From NCBI GenBank assembly GCA_964418385.1, contig CAYQLH010000009.1, positions 1 to 19,403 of the forward strand: a stretch of 19,403 nt of DNA, in the 5' to 3' direction. The notes below the pieces were generated by a model. It did no database searches, had not been told where the DNA came from, and saw nothing but the letters and a program-made list of their open reading frames with translations. This document shows, piece by piece, positions 1-6,205 of this stretch. Each line of letters opens with the position of its first letter. Positions within the stretch are counted from its first letter, which is position 1. The position numbers were made by a program, and so were the translations under genes. This DNA comes from RGIG2560 sp964418385. Lineage in GTDB: Bacteria > Patescibacteriota > Microgenomatia > UBA1400 > PJMF01.

Positions 1-643
1 CCTGGGGATGGGCAACATGGGCGACGACTACAAGCCGCTGACGCTGGCTGATTTTTTGCAGTAAGGGATAAACGGATTGCTGGCTGGCGGAGAAAACTAC
101 CGGATAAGTCACTGGTGTGCGAGTGTGGATGCGGACCGCTTGGATATGTTTTTGACTCGTGATGACGTCGACTAAGTCGGCCAGTTGGCTGGGTGGTAGC
201 ATCATCGGATCGCCACCGGAGAGGATGACTTCGCTGATGTCAGGATGCTCTACTAGATAAGCATTCAAACGGGCCGCTAGTTCGGTGGAAATATTTTTGG
301 GTTCGAAGCGGCGGAAACAAAACCGACAGTGTAGACTGCAAGCAAAAGTGGGCTCGATCAGGATCCGGCCGTGGTATTTGTGGAGGATACCAGGCATGAC
401 TTGACTGGCAGCGTCGCCGACGGGATCGTCACAAAATCCGGCTACCGGAATATTTTCTTGCGTCATAGGCCAAATCTCGCGTAAAAGCGGATCGTCAGGG
501 CAGCCTTTTTTGATCTTGGCGGCAAAATGCCGAGAAACAAGAAAAGGAAAGCGGGGATTGATTTTTGGGATTGGTAGTGTAGGCAGCCCGACAAAGTCGC
601 GTAGTTGCTCTGATTTGGTGAAAAAATCGCCGGCGTTGATCAT
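1..643 (-). CDS. KamA/EpmB-family radical SAM lysine 2,3-aminomutase, 3' end outside window
   Basis: My own minus-strand translation gives 214 residues from ATG at 643 down to the window edge, with no stop, so the C-terminus is missing. The radical SAM signature CX3CX2C is at C102, C106 and C109, followed by FRR; SGGDP at 142-146 is the SAM-contacting glycine motif, and RIHTRTPV lies at 171-178. The lead-in (KKGCPDDPLLRE at 46-57, MPGILHKYHGR at 83-93) resembles E. coli EpmB, which converts (S)-alpha-lysine to (R)-beta-lysine for attachment to elongation factor P. Classical catabolic KamA is longer at the N-terminus. The PLP-binding lysine lies in the missing part, so activity cannot be judged. 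The gene starts 60 nt after tRNA-Pro on the same strand, so the two may be co-transcribed. No strong Shine-Dalgarno site is next to the ATG; AGCAGGA lies about 16 nt upstream. Family assignment is firm; EF-P as the target is inference. Confidence 0.85.
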   Translation of the reverse strand, partial: MINAGDFFTKSEQLRDFVGLPTLPIPKINPRFPFLVSRHFAAKIKKGCPDDPLLREIWPMTQENIPVAGFCDDPVGDAASQVMPGILHKYHGRILIEPTFACSLHCRFCFRRFEPKNISTELAARLNAYLVEHPDISEVILSGGDPMMLPPSQLADLVDVITSQKHIQAVRIHTRTPVTYPVVFSASQQSVYPLLQKISQRQRLVVVAHVAHPQ

Positions 644-702
644 GTCTGCTTTTTGTTGTCCTGCTTTAGTTGATAAATCATACTGATTGTCTAAAAATGT
701 TG

Positions 703-775
703 TCGGAGCGACAGGACTTGAACCTGCGACCTCTGCGTTCCGAACACAGCGCGCTACCATCTGCGCTACGCTCCG
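703..775 (-). tRNA. tRNA-Pro (anticodon CGG)
   Basis: The minus strand folds as a full cloverleaf. The 7-bp acceptor is CGGAGCG/CGCTCCG, the D-stem GCGC/GCGC, the anticodon stem CTGTG/CGCAG with loop TTCGGAA, and the T-stem GCAGG/CCTGT around TTCAAGT. The discriminator is A. The anticodon CGG reads CCG proline codons. The next bases after the discriminator are CAA, so the 3' CCA is not fully encoded and must be added enzymatically. It lies between tRNA-Lys and the KamA/EpmB-like gene on the same strand and probably shares the tRNA-Lys transcript, since I see no separate promoter in the 5-nt gap between the two tRNAs. Confidence 0.95.
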
Positions 776-780
776 ACGAG

Positions 781-854
781 TGGGTCAGCCGGGACTCGAA
801 CCCGGGACACTCTGCTTAAGAGGCAGATGCTCTAACCGACTGAGCTACTGACCC
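781..854 (-). tRNA. tRNA-Lys (anticodon CTT)
   Basis: The cloverleaf has acceptor GGGTCAG/CTGACCC, D-stem GCTC/GAGC, anticodon stem TCTGC/GCAGA with loop CTCTTAA, T-stem CCGGG/CCCGG around TTCGAGT, and discriminator A. The anticodon CTT reads AAG. The bases after the discriminator are CTC, so CCA is not encoded. Its 5' end is about 10 nt downstream of a perfect TATAAT at 864-869, and it is followed after only 5 nt by tRNA-Pro. Confidence 0.95.
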
Positions 855-863
855 AATGCGGGT

Positions 864-877
864 ATTATACCACAAAA
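864..877 (-). promoter_or_regulatory. Extended -10 promoter of the tRNA-Lys/tRNA-Pro unit
   Basis: On the minus strand the bases read TTTTGTGGTATAAT, giving a perfect TATAAT at 869-864 with the TGn extension. Expected transcription start is about 857, just before the tRNA-Lys 5' end at 854. I see no convincing -35 hexamer; the -35 position falls near the 3' end of queH. Confidence 0.75.
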
Positions 878-898
878 CGGGGGAATCTAGCGGGCTAT

Positions 899-1528
899 TT
901 ATGGCGTCTGTGCGGTGGAGCGGTATTTGCGTTGGGTGAGTTCTTGAAGGGAGAAAAAGCAGCCGCAATAATTTTGTTTGTAATAGCCGCTGGTGTGTAG
1001 AGTTTCCGGTGGGACAAGAAATTGAGGAGCGAGAAAACGATGAACACTCCCGGTGGCGAGTTGGCGACCAAGAGTGGCAATTTGCTGGTGGTCGAGATAC
1101 TGACTGGCGAGCATGGTAGTAGAAAATGCGGAATTTTCGGGAATATTTTGCATAAGAGCGTCAAAAGTATAGCTGAGTCGTAACTTTTGGCATTGGAAAC
1201 AGCGCTGTGGATCGCGGAGACCAGTGGCGAGTTGACGGCTGGCTGCGGGAAGTGCAAAATAAGTGCTGGGGCGATAGTCGGCGACCAGTAATGGGAGGTC
1301 AAGCTTGGCGGCGAGTGTGCGGACAACGGCGAGTCGAGCTTGATATTCACTGCGCGGATAGAGATTTGGATTGTAAAAAACAAGGGTGTAGCGTGGTTTT
1401 TCTGGGTTTTGCGGTAAGGTGTGGTAGTTTTGGATGTAAGCGTGGCAAGAGGCAGGTAGGGGATAGCCGCTGGCTACTAAGTAGCGGAGAAGGCAATCGC
1501 CGCAGCAAACGTGTAAATAAACATCCAT
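899..1528 (-). CDS. queH: Epoxyqueuosine reductase QueH
   Basis: This 209-residue protein matches the QueH (formerly DUF208) family, which reduces epoxyqueuosine to queuosine in the wobble position of GUN-anticodon tRNAs. QueH is unrelated to the cobalamin enzyme QueG. The N-terminal LHVCCGDC carries C8, C9 and C12; FYNPN is at 51-55; RCFQC gives C110 and C113; STTMLASQY at 136-144 matches the family TTTLL.S.Y stretch; and YCGC gives C188 and C190. These cysteines correspond to the iron-sulfur and metal ligands plus the redox pair of the family. Residues 22-47 form an insertion relative to typical QueH. The start ATG at 1528 is 7 nt from the TATAAT at 1536-1541 and has no Shine-Dalgarno site, so the mRNA is probably leaderless. 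The stop lies about 30 nt before the tRNA-Lys promoter. Confidence 0.92.
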   Translation of the reverse strand: MDVYLHVCCGDCLLRYLVASGYPLPASCHAYIQNYHTLPQNPEKPRYTLVFYNPNLYPRSEYQARLAVVRTLAAKLDLPLLVADYRPSTYFALPAASRQLATGLRDPQRCFQCQKLRLSYTFDALMQNIPENSAFSTTMLASQYLDHQQIATLGRQLATGSVHRFLAPQFLVPPETLHTSGYYKQNYCGCFFSLQELTQRKYRSTAQTP

Positions 1529-1535
1529 GGGGCGG

Positions 1536-1548
1536 ATTATACCACAAA
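1536..1548 (-). promoter_or_regulatory. Extended -10 promoter of queH
   Basis: The minus strand reads TTTGTGGTATAAT, with TATAAT at 1541-1536. The ATG begins at 1528, so initiation 6-7 nt after the hexamer would give an mRNA starting at or within a base or two of the start codon. The -35 position falls on the terminator hairpin of the upstream unknown gene (1556-1579), which fits a promoter relying on the extended -10 rather than a -35 contact. Confidence 0.8.
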
Positions 1549-1555
1549 GAATAGT

Positions 1556-1579
1556 AAAAAGCCCGCCGATATGGCGGGC
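1556..1579 (-). terminator. Intrinsic terminator of the 174-aa unknown gene
   Basis: The 7-bp perfect stem GCCCGCC/GGCGGGC with a 5-nt loop is followed on the minus strand by TTTTT (positions 1560-1556). It starts 11 nt after the stop codon of the gene at 1591-2115. Confidence 0.88.
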
Positions 1580-1590
1580 AAGTGTTGCTC

Positions 1591-2115
1591 TTAGCTGATG
1601 AGGGCGCAGTCACGCTCGACGGCAATGATGTTTTGACCGCTGGTAAAAAATGCGGTGTCCGCTGTCATAGCGACGGCGATGTCGCTTGTGGGAATAAAAC
1701 GCAGTGACAGCTTGTACGGCGACAAAATCTGGAAGTTTAAGTGGTACGTGGTTTTGCCGACAGTGTAAGGTTTGTTGATGTCGAGGTACTGCGGTAGAAA
1801 CGAAAAAATGATGGGCGCGAGTTCACGCTTGATTTGGGGGCGCAAATCGCTCTCGATGGGTCCCAAGCACTTGGAGAATTGCGAGAGAATCTGCGAGGGG
1901 AAAGCGCCATAGCCTTCGATCTCCAATTTGGAGTTGAGGGCGAAGATCGTTTGTGACCGCAGGGCAATTTGCTCAAGACAAAAAGCAACTAAATCTTGCG
2001 CCGCGGTTTGACACACGCTGGGAAAACCTTTGACAGCCCAGCAAATCAGTTGATTGGTCGTGACCGACAAGAGCAAGGTTTTGTCGTCGGTGCGACTAGG
2101 ATCAGACGCTAACAT
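1591..2115 (-). CDS. Hypothetical protein, 174 aa
   Basis: I do not recognise this protein. It looks like a genuine gene. It has a near-consensus Shine-Dalgarno AAAGGAGG 8 nt before the ATG, a promoter with TATAAT at 2166-2171, and its own terminator immediately downstream. It is a soluble alpha/beta-looking protein with no signal peptide and no membrane segment. It has scattered hydrophobic strands near 14-28 and 118-140 and four cysteines (25, 35, 46 and 83, with a fifth at 170 near the C-terminus), not arranged as a metal motif. An aromatic/proline stretch around 103-113 (IFSFLPQYLDI) is the most distinctive part. It stands alone as a one-gene transcription unit, divergent from thrS. Confidence 0.75.
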   Translation of the reverse strand: MLASDPSRTDDKTLLLSVTTNQLICWAVKGFPSVCQTAAQDLVAFCLEQIALRSQTIFALNSKLEIEGYGAFPSQILSQFSKCLGPIESDLRPQIKRELAPIIFSFLPQYLDINKPYTVGKTTYHLNFQILSPYKLSLRFIPTSDIAVAMTADTAFFTSGQNIIAVERDCALIS

Positions 2116-2165
2116 GCTAAAACCTCCTTTAGCCTAGCAGAATGTGAAAGAGCAACAGGAGGGCT

Positions 2166-2176
2166 ATTATACCATA
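2166..2176 (-). promoter_or_regulatory. Extended -10 promoter of the 174-aa unknown gene
   Basis: The minus strand reads TTATGGTATAAT, a TGn-extended TATAAT at 2171-2166. The predicted start is near 2159, giving a leader of about 44 nt that includes the AAAGGAGG site. This is one of the few genes here with a conventional leader. Confidence 0.7.
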
Positions 2177-2239
2177 AAGCAGATCAAAATGATAACAAAA
2201 TGCGACTAAACTGTGAGCGCAAATGGTGACGGGTGGGTG

Positions 2240-2245
2240 TATAAT
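2240..2245 (+). promoter_or_regulatory. -10 box of thrS, predicted near-leaderless transcript
   Basis: A perfect TATAAT at 2240-2245 lies 10 nt before the ATG at 2256, so initiation about 7 nt downstream leaves a leader of roughly 3-4 nt. There is no Shine-Dalgarno site. This placement also rules out the longer reading frame that begins upstream at 2223. Confidence 0.75.
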
Positions 2246-2255
2246 ACAAGGTATT

Positions 2256-4058
2256 ATGAAAAACGAAAAAACACTGCTTTTGGAGAAAATTAGACATTCA
2301 GCGGAGCATGTTTTGACGTGCGCGGCGTTACGGAAATACGGGACGCGGATTACCATGGCGCATGGACCGGCGATTGACGATGGATTTTATTTTGATTTTG
2401 ACAAAGACCCAGATTTGGTAATTTCGGACAAAGATTTTCCGGCGCTGGAAAAGGAAATGGGCAAAATTGTCAAGGCTGACTGGACTTTCCGAAAATTCAG
2501 TGTTTCGATTGGCTTGGCGGCGAAGTTTTTTGCAGGTAACGAGTACAAGTTGGAGACGATTCATCGCCTGGCAGACGAGAGTCACGATGATCCTTTTGAA
2601 GTGACGTTTTACTCACTAGCGGCGCGTGAAAAAAACGACAAGTTGACCGAGGAAATGATGGAAAACATGACTTTTGAGCAAGCGTGGGAAGCGGGATATT
2701 TTATTGATTTGTGCAAAGGACCGCACGTGGAGAGTACGCGCGAAATCGGTGCTTGGGCATTGCAGCGCGTTTCCAGTGCTTACTGGCTGGCAGACGAAAA
2801 CAATCAGCAACTGACGCGGATTTATGGTACCGCATTTCCTACGCAAGCAGAGCTGGATGAGTATCTTCACCAGCTGGAAGAAGCAAAGAAACGTGATCAC
2901 AAACGTATCGGCAAACAGCAAGATTTGTTTTCGTTTGATCCGGTGTCTCCAGGAGCGGTGTTTTGGCATGCTAAGGGCATGGTGATTTGGGATATTTTGG
3001 AAAGTTATGGGCAGAGTATTCGCAAAAAATATGGGTATATCAAGATAAAAACGCCAGAAATGGCCAAAAACGACCTCTGGGTAACTTCTGGACATTGGGA
3101 TCATTACAAAGACGACATGTTCGTTTTTGACGTGGACGGGGCGACGATGTGTCTGAAGCCGATGGATTGTCCGTTTAATATTAAAATTTACCAGACTAGA
3201 CAACGTTCATACCGCGAGTTACCAATCCGATATACGGAAATCGGGCACATTTTCCGCCATGAACAATCTGGGGAGCTAAACGGCCTTTTCCGGTTGCAAG
3301 AATTTACTCAGGATGACTCACACTTGCTGATTCGCGAAGACCAGATTGCACAAGAAGTGGGTAATTTAATCGAAATGGTAAAAGAATTCTACGCGAAACT
3401 TGGTTTGGTGCCAGAATATTTTCTTTCGACTCGTCCGGATGATTTTATGGGTGAAATTGAGACTTGGAACAAAGCGGAGAGTGACTTGATCGCGATTTTG
3501 ACTCAAAAGGGCATAAAGTACGGTTTAAAGGAAAAAGACGGGGCGTTTTATGGGCCTAAGATCGATGTGAACATCAAAGACAGCCTTGGTCGGTCGTGGC
3601 AAGTGGCGACAATCCAGCTTGATTTCCAACTGCCAGGTCGTTTTGGGACGGTCTACATTGATCGCGACGGGAGCGAGAAAACGCCAGTGATGATTCACGC
3701 CGCGGTTTTTGGAAGTTACGAGCGGATGATTGGAATTTTGCTGGAACACTACGCAGGGCGGTTGCCGATGTGGTTGGCGCCGGTGCAAGTGAAGCTTTTA
3801 CCGATTGCTGACAGACATTTGGAGTATGCACGTGAAGTGGCGCAAAAGCTTGAAAACGCTGGTGTACGCGTGGAAATTGATGAACGTAGCGAGCGGTTGC
3901 CGGCGAAAGTGCGCGATGCGCAAGTGGAACAGGTGCCAGTGATGTTGATTATCGGCGACAAAGAAGTGGCCGAGAAATCGTTGAGCGTGCGCCGACGCGA
4001 AGAAAGCGAGCAGCAATCTGCGAGCGTGGCGGACGTGGTCGCCATGGTGCAAGAGTAA
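2256..4058 (+). CDS. thrS: Threonine--tRNA ligase lacking the TGS domain
   Basis: This 600-residue class II synthetase charges tRNA-Thr. The N-terminal TGS domain (about 60 residues in E. coli) is absent; the protein begins directly at the editing domain. The editing site shows H14 and H18 (HSAEH) with C153 and H157 (DLCKGPH). Catalytic zinc ligands appear as C305 (PMDC), H356 (DDSH) and H481 (MIHAAV). Motif 2 is around FRHE at 333-336, motif 3 around 479-492, and the anticodon-binding domain occupies about 505-600. Compared with E. coli the offset falls from about 59 to about 29 between H18 and C153. An insertion of roughly 30 residues therefore sits inside the editing domain, most likely around 113-148. 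The start is set at 2256 because the promoter -10 lies just upstream. A strong terminator follows the stop. Confidence 0.97.
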   Translation: MKNEKTLLLEKIRHSAEHVLTCAALRKYGTRITMAHGPAIDDGFYFDFDKDPDLVISDKDFPALEKEMGKIVKADWTFRKFSVSIGLAAKFFAGNEYKLETIHRLADESHDDPFEVTFYSLAAREKNDKLTEEMMENMTFEQAWEAGYFIDLCKGPHVESTREIGAWALQRVSSAYWLADENNQQLTRIYGTAFPTQAELDEYLHQLEEAKKRDHKRIGKQQDLFSFDPVSPGAVFWHAKGMVIWDILESYGQSIRKKYGYIKIKTPEMAKNDLWVTSGHWDHYKDDMFVFDVDGATMCLKPMDCPFNIKIYQTRQRSYRELPIRYTEIGHIFRHEQSGELNGLFRLQEFTQDDSHLLIREDQIAQEVGNLIEMVKEFYAKLGLVPEYFLSTRPDDFMGEIETWNKAESDLIAILTQKGIKYGLKEKDGAFYGPKIDVNIKDSLGRSWQVATIQLDFQLPGRFGTVYIDRDGSEKTPVMIHAAVFGSYERMIGILLEHYAGRLPMWLAPVQVKLLPIADRHLEYAREVAQKLENAGVRVEIDERSERLPAKVRDAQVEQVPVMLIIGDKEVAEKSLSVRRREESEQQSASVADVVAMVQE

Positions 4059-4074
4059 AAGAAAAAACGTTGCG

Positions 4075-4108
4075 ACGGTCGGGTTGAAGACACCCGACCG
4101 TTTTTTTT
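4075..4108 (+). terminator. Intrinsic terminator of thrS
   Basis: A perfect 10-bp stem ACGGTCGGGT/ACCCGACCGT with a 7-nt loop is followed by eight T residues. It lies 17 nt after the thrS stop. Confidence 0.95.
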
Positions 4109-4192
4109 GGGAACGATTTGAAGCTAACCGAAGAGGTGCTGCGACCGTAATGTGAGCGTTTAAAATGTGTGTTGCGCTGCTGTGAGTGGAGA

Positions 4193-5167
4193 CTAGTGGG
4201 CGAGAGCCGTGAGAATGATGTAGCCATAGTAGATCGCGAAACAGGCGAGGAAAACGAGACCCTCATTGCGCGAAATGCGACGATCATTGGCGCCAAAGAT
4301 AAAAAGCAAAATCGCTGCCGCGAGCATGGCGGCAATGTCATACCAGGCAAAACCAGTAGCAGAGATGTCGCCAAAAATAGCCACCGGTACACCGAGGACA
4401 ACACCGATATTGAAGATGTTGGAGCCGACGACGTTGCCAATAGCGAGGTCGTATTCACCTTTTCGGGTGGCGGTGATGCTGGTGACAAGCTCTGGAAGTG
4501 AAGTACCCAAAGCAATAATCGTGAGCGAGATAAGTTCGGCAGAGACGTGGAAAAACTCAGCAATGCTGACAGCATTGGAAACGACAAGTTCTGAGCCGGC
4601 GATGATGCCGATAATGCCAAGCACGGTAAAAAGGCAAGCTTTGCCCATGGGCAAGTATTTGGTTTTATCTTTAGTTTTTTCGGTGTGGGCGAGCGAGAAA
4701 AGGTGATAAAGGAAAATCGCGAAAAACATTAAGATAATGAGAGCTTCCGAGCGAGTGAACATATTGACAGCGCTGGGGTCAAAAAGACTATCTGAAAGCA
4801 AAACTGCGAGCAAAGTGGTGAGCAACAGGAGCAAGGGTAATTCTTTTTTGCTTGTGCTTGGTTTGACGGCAAGGTCGTGAATGAAAGCAGCGCCACCGAG
4901 AATCAAGAAAATATTGAGGATATTGGAACCGATGACGTTGCCAAGAACGATGCCACCTTCGCCGGCGAGGATGGATTTGATAGAAACGGCGAACTCAGGG
5001 GCGGAAGTGCCAAAAGCGACAATGGTGAGACCGATGAGAATTTTGGGGATTTTGAGGTTGCCAGCGATGGAAGAAGCGCCTTCCACGAAAACATCAGCCC
5101 CTTTGATGAGGAGCACAAATCCCAAAACCAACAGAAAAATGGAAAACAAAAGCGAAATCAATGCCAT
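4193..5167 (-). CDS. CaCA-family calcium/sodium antiporter (YrbG-like)
   Basis: This 324-residue, very hydrophobic protein of about ten membrane helices carries the two inverted alpha-repeats of the cation/Ca2+ exchanger superfamily. Repeat 1 has GLTIVAFGTSAPE at 46-58 and GNVIGSN at 76-82; repeat 2 has LTIIALGTSLPE at 215-226 and GNVVGSN at 244-250. The acidic residues of the GTS.PE motifs and the asparagines of G.N..GSN are the ion-coordinating positions known in the family. A charged loop at about 161-171 separates the two halves. The closest style is bacterial YrbG, a Na+(K+)/Ca2+ exchanger of the inner membrane. Ion specificity cannot be read from the sequence. The ATG at 5167 is preceded by AAGG about 9 nt upstream, a weak ribosome site. 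It is transcribed convergently with thrS and separated from it by the thrS terminator. Confidence 0.92.
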   Translation of the reverse strand: MALISLLFSIFLLVLGFVLLIKGADVFVEGASSIAGNLKIPKILIGLTIVAFGTSAPEFAVSIKSILAGEGGIVLGNVIGSNILNIFLILGGAAFIHDLAVKPSTSKKELPLLLLLTTLLAVLLSDSLFDPSAVNMFTRSEALIILMFFAIFLYHLFSLAHTEKTKDKTKYLPMGKACLFTVLGIIGIIAGSELVVSNAVSIAEFFHVSAELISLTIIALGTSLPELVTSITATRKGEYDLAIGNVVGSNIFNIGVVLGVPVAIFGDISATGFAWYDIAAMLAAAILLFIFGANDRRISRNEGLVFLACFAIYYGYIILTALAH

Positions 5168-5239
5168 AATAGCCTTATATTATCAATTACTTGAAAGTAT
5201 TGTAACTCGCTTTTGGGCGGATGTCAAGAATCACGCACT

Positions 5240-5313
5240 TGGCAGGCCCAGGAGGAATCGAACCCCCACTAAAGGTTTTGGAGACCTGTGTACTACCATT
5301 ATACGATGGGCCT
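5240..5313 (-). tRNA. tRNA-Trp (anticodon CCA), with encoded 3' CCA
   Basis: The minus-strand cloverleaf has acceptor AGGCCCA/TGGGCCT, T-stem GGGGG/CCTCC around TTCGATT, and anticodon loop CTCCAAA, giving anticodon CCA for tryptophan. The first pair of the anticodon stem is a C-T mismatch (CAGGT/ACCTT), and the D-stem is short (GTA/TAC). The discriminator G is followed directly by CCA in the DNA, unlike the Pro and Lys tRNAs of this window. Confidence 0.94.
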
Positions 5314-5333
5314 ATGGTTTTTAAAGATGCCTG

Positions 5334-5342
5334 ATTATAACA
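5334..5342 (-). promoter_or_regulatory. Promoter -10 of tRNA-Trp
   Basis: The minus strand reads TGTTATAAT, a perfect TATAAT at 5339-5334 with a TGn extension. The predicted start is near 5327, about 14 nt before the mature 5' end of tRNA-Trp. Confidence 0.65.
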
Positions 5343-5625
5343 TGAAAAACTGGAAATGAGAAACCAGAAATTCGACTAAAAATTAAAAATCATTTTAAAA
5401 ATTTGAAATTAAAATTAACAATTATAAATAAGGCGAGAGTTGACAGGTGATGATCTGGCGGTGATTTTGCCGAAAAAAGTACGAAAGTGCGAAAAACAAT
5501 GTGTGATAATAATATTGGCGCAACGCTTAAATTTAATTTTGTACTCCCTGTGGAGCACAAGAAAAAGGCGAAACTTGGCAGTCGCATTTTAGCTTGCATT
5601 TTCGCTGAAGATTTTTGTTTGGCGG
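5343..5625. other. Gene-free AT-rich intergenic stretch
   Basis: About 280 bases separate the tRNA-Trp promoter from the mscL promoter. The first half is strongly A/T-rich with runs of A and T. I find no reading frame with a start, ribosome site and plausible protein on either strand. The one structured element is the palindrome at 5538-5560, listed separately. Confidence 0.6.
5538..5560. repeat. Imperfect palindrome, copy 1 of a two-copy repeat
   Basis: TTGTACTCC, a CTGT loop and GGAGCACAA form a hairpin with one A-C mismatch. Eighteen of its bases in a row (TTTGTACTCCCTGTGGAG) recur at 19319-19336, where the second arm pairs perfectly. It lies in gene-free DNA upstream of the mscL promoter. 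Confidence 0.7.
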
Positions 5626-5634
5626 TGGTATAAT
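5626..5634 (+). promoter_or_regulatory. Extended -10 promoter of mscL
   Basis: TGGTATAAT: a perfect TATAAT at 5629-5634 with the TGn extension. The predicted start near 5641 gives a leader of about 20 nt that carries the purine-rich ribosome site upstream of the ATG at 5662. Confidence 0.75.
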
Positions 5635-5661
5635 CAGGGCGAGGAAGGAAAGAAAGGAATT

Positions 5662-6129
5662 ATGGCAGGGCAAACAAAAACCAAAGTGGAGGCTGAATGG
5701 TCGAAAGCAGCTGAGGCCTTGGAAAAAGTGAAAAAAGTACCGCTTTGGGGCGAGTTTTGGAATTTCGTGGCACGCGGAAACGTGATCGATATGGCAGTGG
5801 GTGTGATTATCGGATCGGCTTTTGGGAAAATCGTATCTTCGCTGGTGGACGATATTTTGATGCCGATTTTGGGTGTGCTTTTAAATGGCATTGATTTTTC
5901 GGATTTGTCGTGGCAGATAGGTGACGCCAAGATTGCTTACGGGATGTTTATCCAAAACGTGATGGATTTCTTGATCATGGCGGTGTGCATTTTCTTGATT
6001 GTGAAAGCGCTGGGTAAAGTGACCGCGAAAAAAGATAAAGCGGCCGCAAAAGAGCCCAAAAAACCAACACTGGAAGAGCAACAATTGGCGATTCTAAGGG
6101 AAATTCGTGATAATTTGCGCAAACATTAA
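5662..6129 (+). CDS. mscL: Large-conductance mechanosensitive channel MscL
   Basis: This 155-residue homopentameric channel subunit opens on membrane tension to release osmolytes during hypo-osmotic shock. The family signature begins WNFVARGNVIDMAVGVIIG (33-51), forming the N-terminal amphipathic helix and the pore-lining TM1, and continues through the conserved SSLVDDILMP at 59-68. TM2 spans about 96-116 and the cytoplasmic C-terminal helix with QQLAILREIRDNL ends the protein. It carries about 26 extra, charged N-terminal residues compared with E. coli MscL (136 aa). The purine-rich AGGAAAGAAAGGAA lies just before the ATG. No terminator separates it from the next gene, but that gene has its own promoter. 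Confidence 0.96.
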   Translation: MAGQTKTKVEAEWSKAAEALEKVKKVPLWGEFWNFVARGNVIDMAVGVIIGSAFGKIVSSLVDDILMPILGVLLNGIDFSDLSWQIGDAKIAYGMFIQNVMDFLIMAVCIFLIVKALGKVTAKKDKAAAKEPKKPTLEEQQLAILREIRDNLRKH

Positions 6130-6138
6130 AATTGGTGC

Positions 6139-6167
6139 TTGCATGACCGCGTAAAAAGTGTTATGAT
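6139..6167 (+). promoter_or_regulatory. Sigma-70-type promoter of the 797-aa membrane protein gene
   Basis: TTGCAT at 6139-6144, a 17-nt spacer and TATGAT at 6162-6167. The predicted start near 6174 gives a leader of about 32 nt with GAGG 5 nt before the ATG at 6206. Confidence 0.7.
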
Positions 6168-6205
6168 GGTACAGAATTTTGGGCGTGAGTCCGAAATGAG
6201 GTAAC

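Noticed and set aside
1207..1554. Plus-strand frame opposite queH
   Set aside because: queH on the minus strand has family motifs and a promoter; this frame has neither and crosses the queH promoter.
2223..2255. Upstream in-frame start for thrS
   Set aside because: It would place the start codon before the TATAAT at 2240-2245 and adds residues unlike any ThrRS N-terminus.
5436..5470. TTGACA resembling a -35 box
   Set aside because: No acceptable -10 lies 16-18 nt downstream and no gene follows.
5390..5599. Minus-strand frame in the gene-free region before mscL
   Set aside because: No ribosome site, AT-driven composition, and it contains the palindromic repeat.
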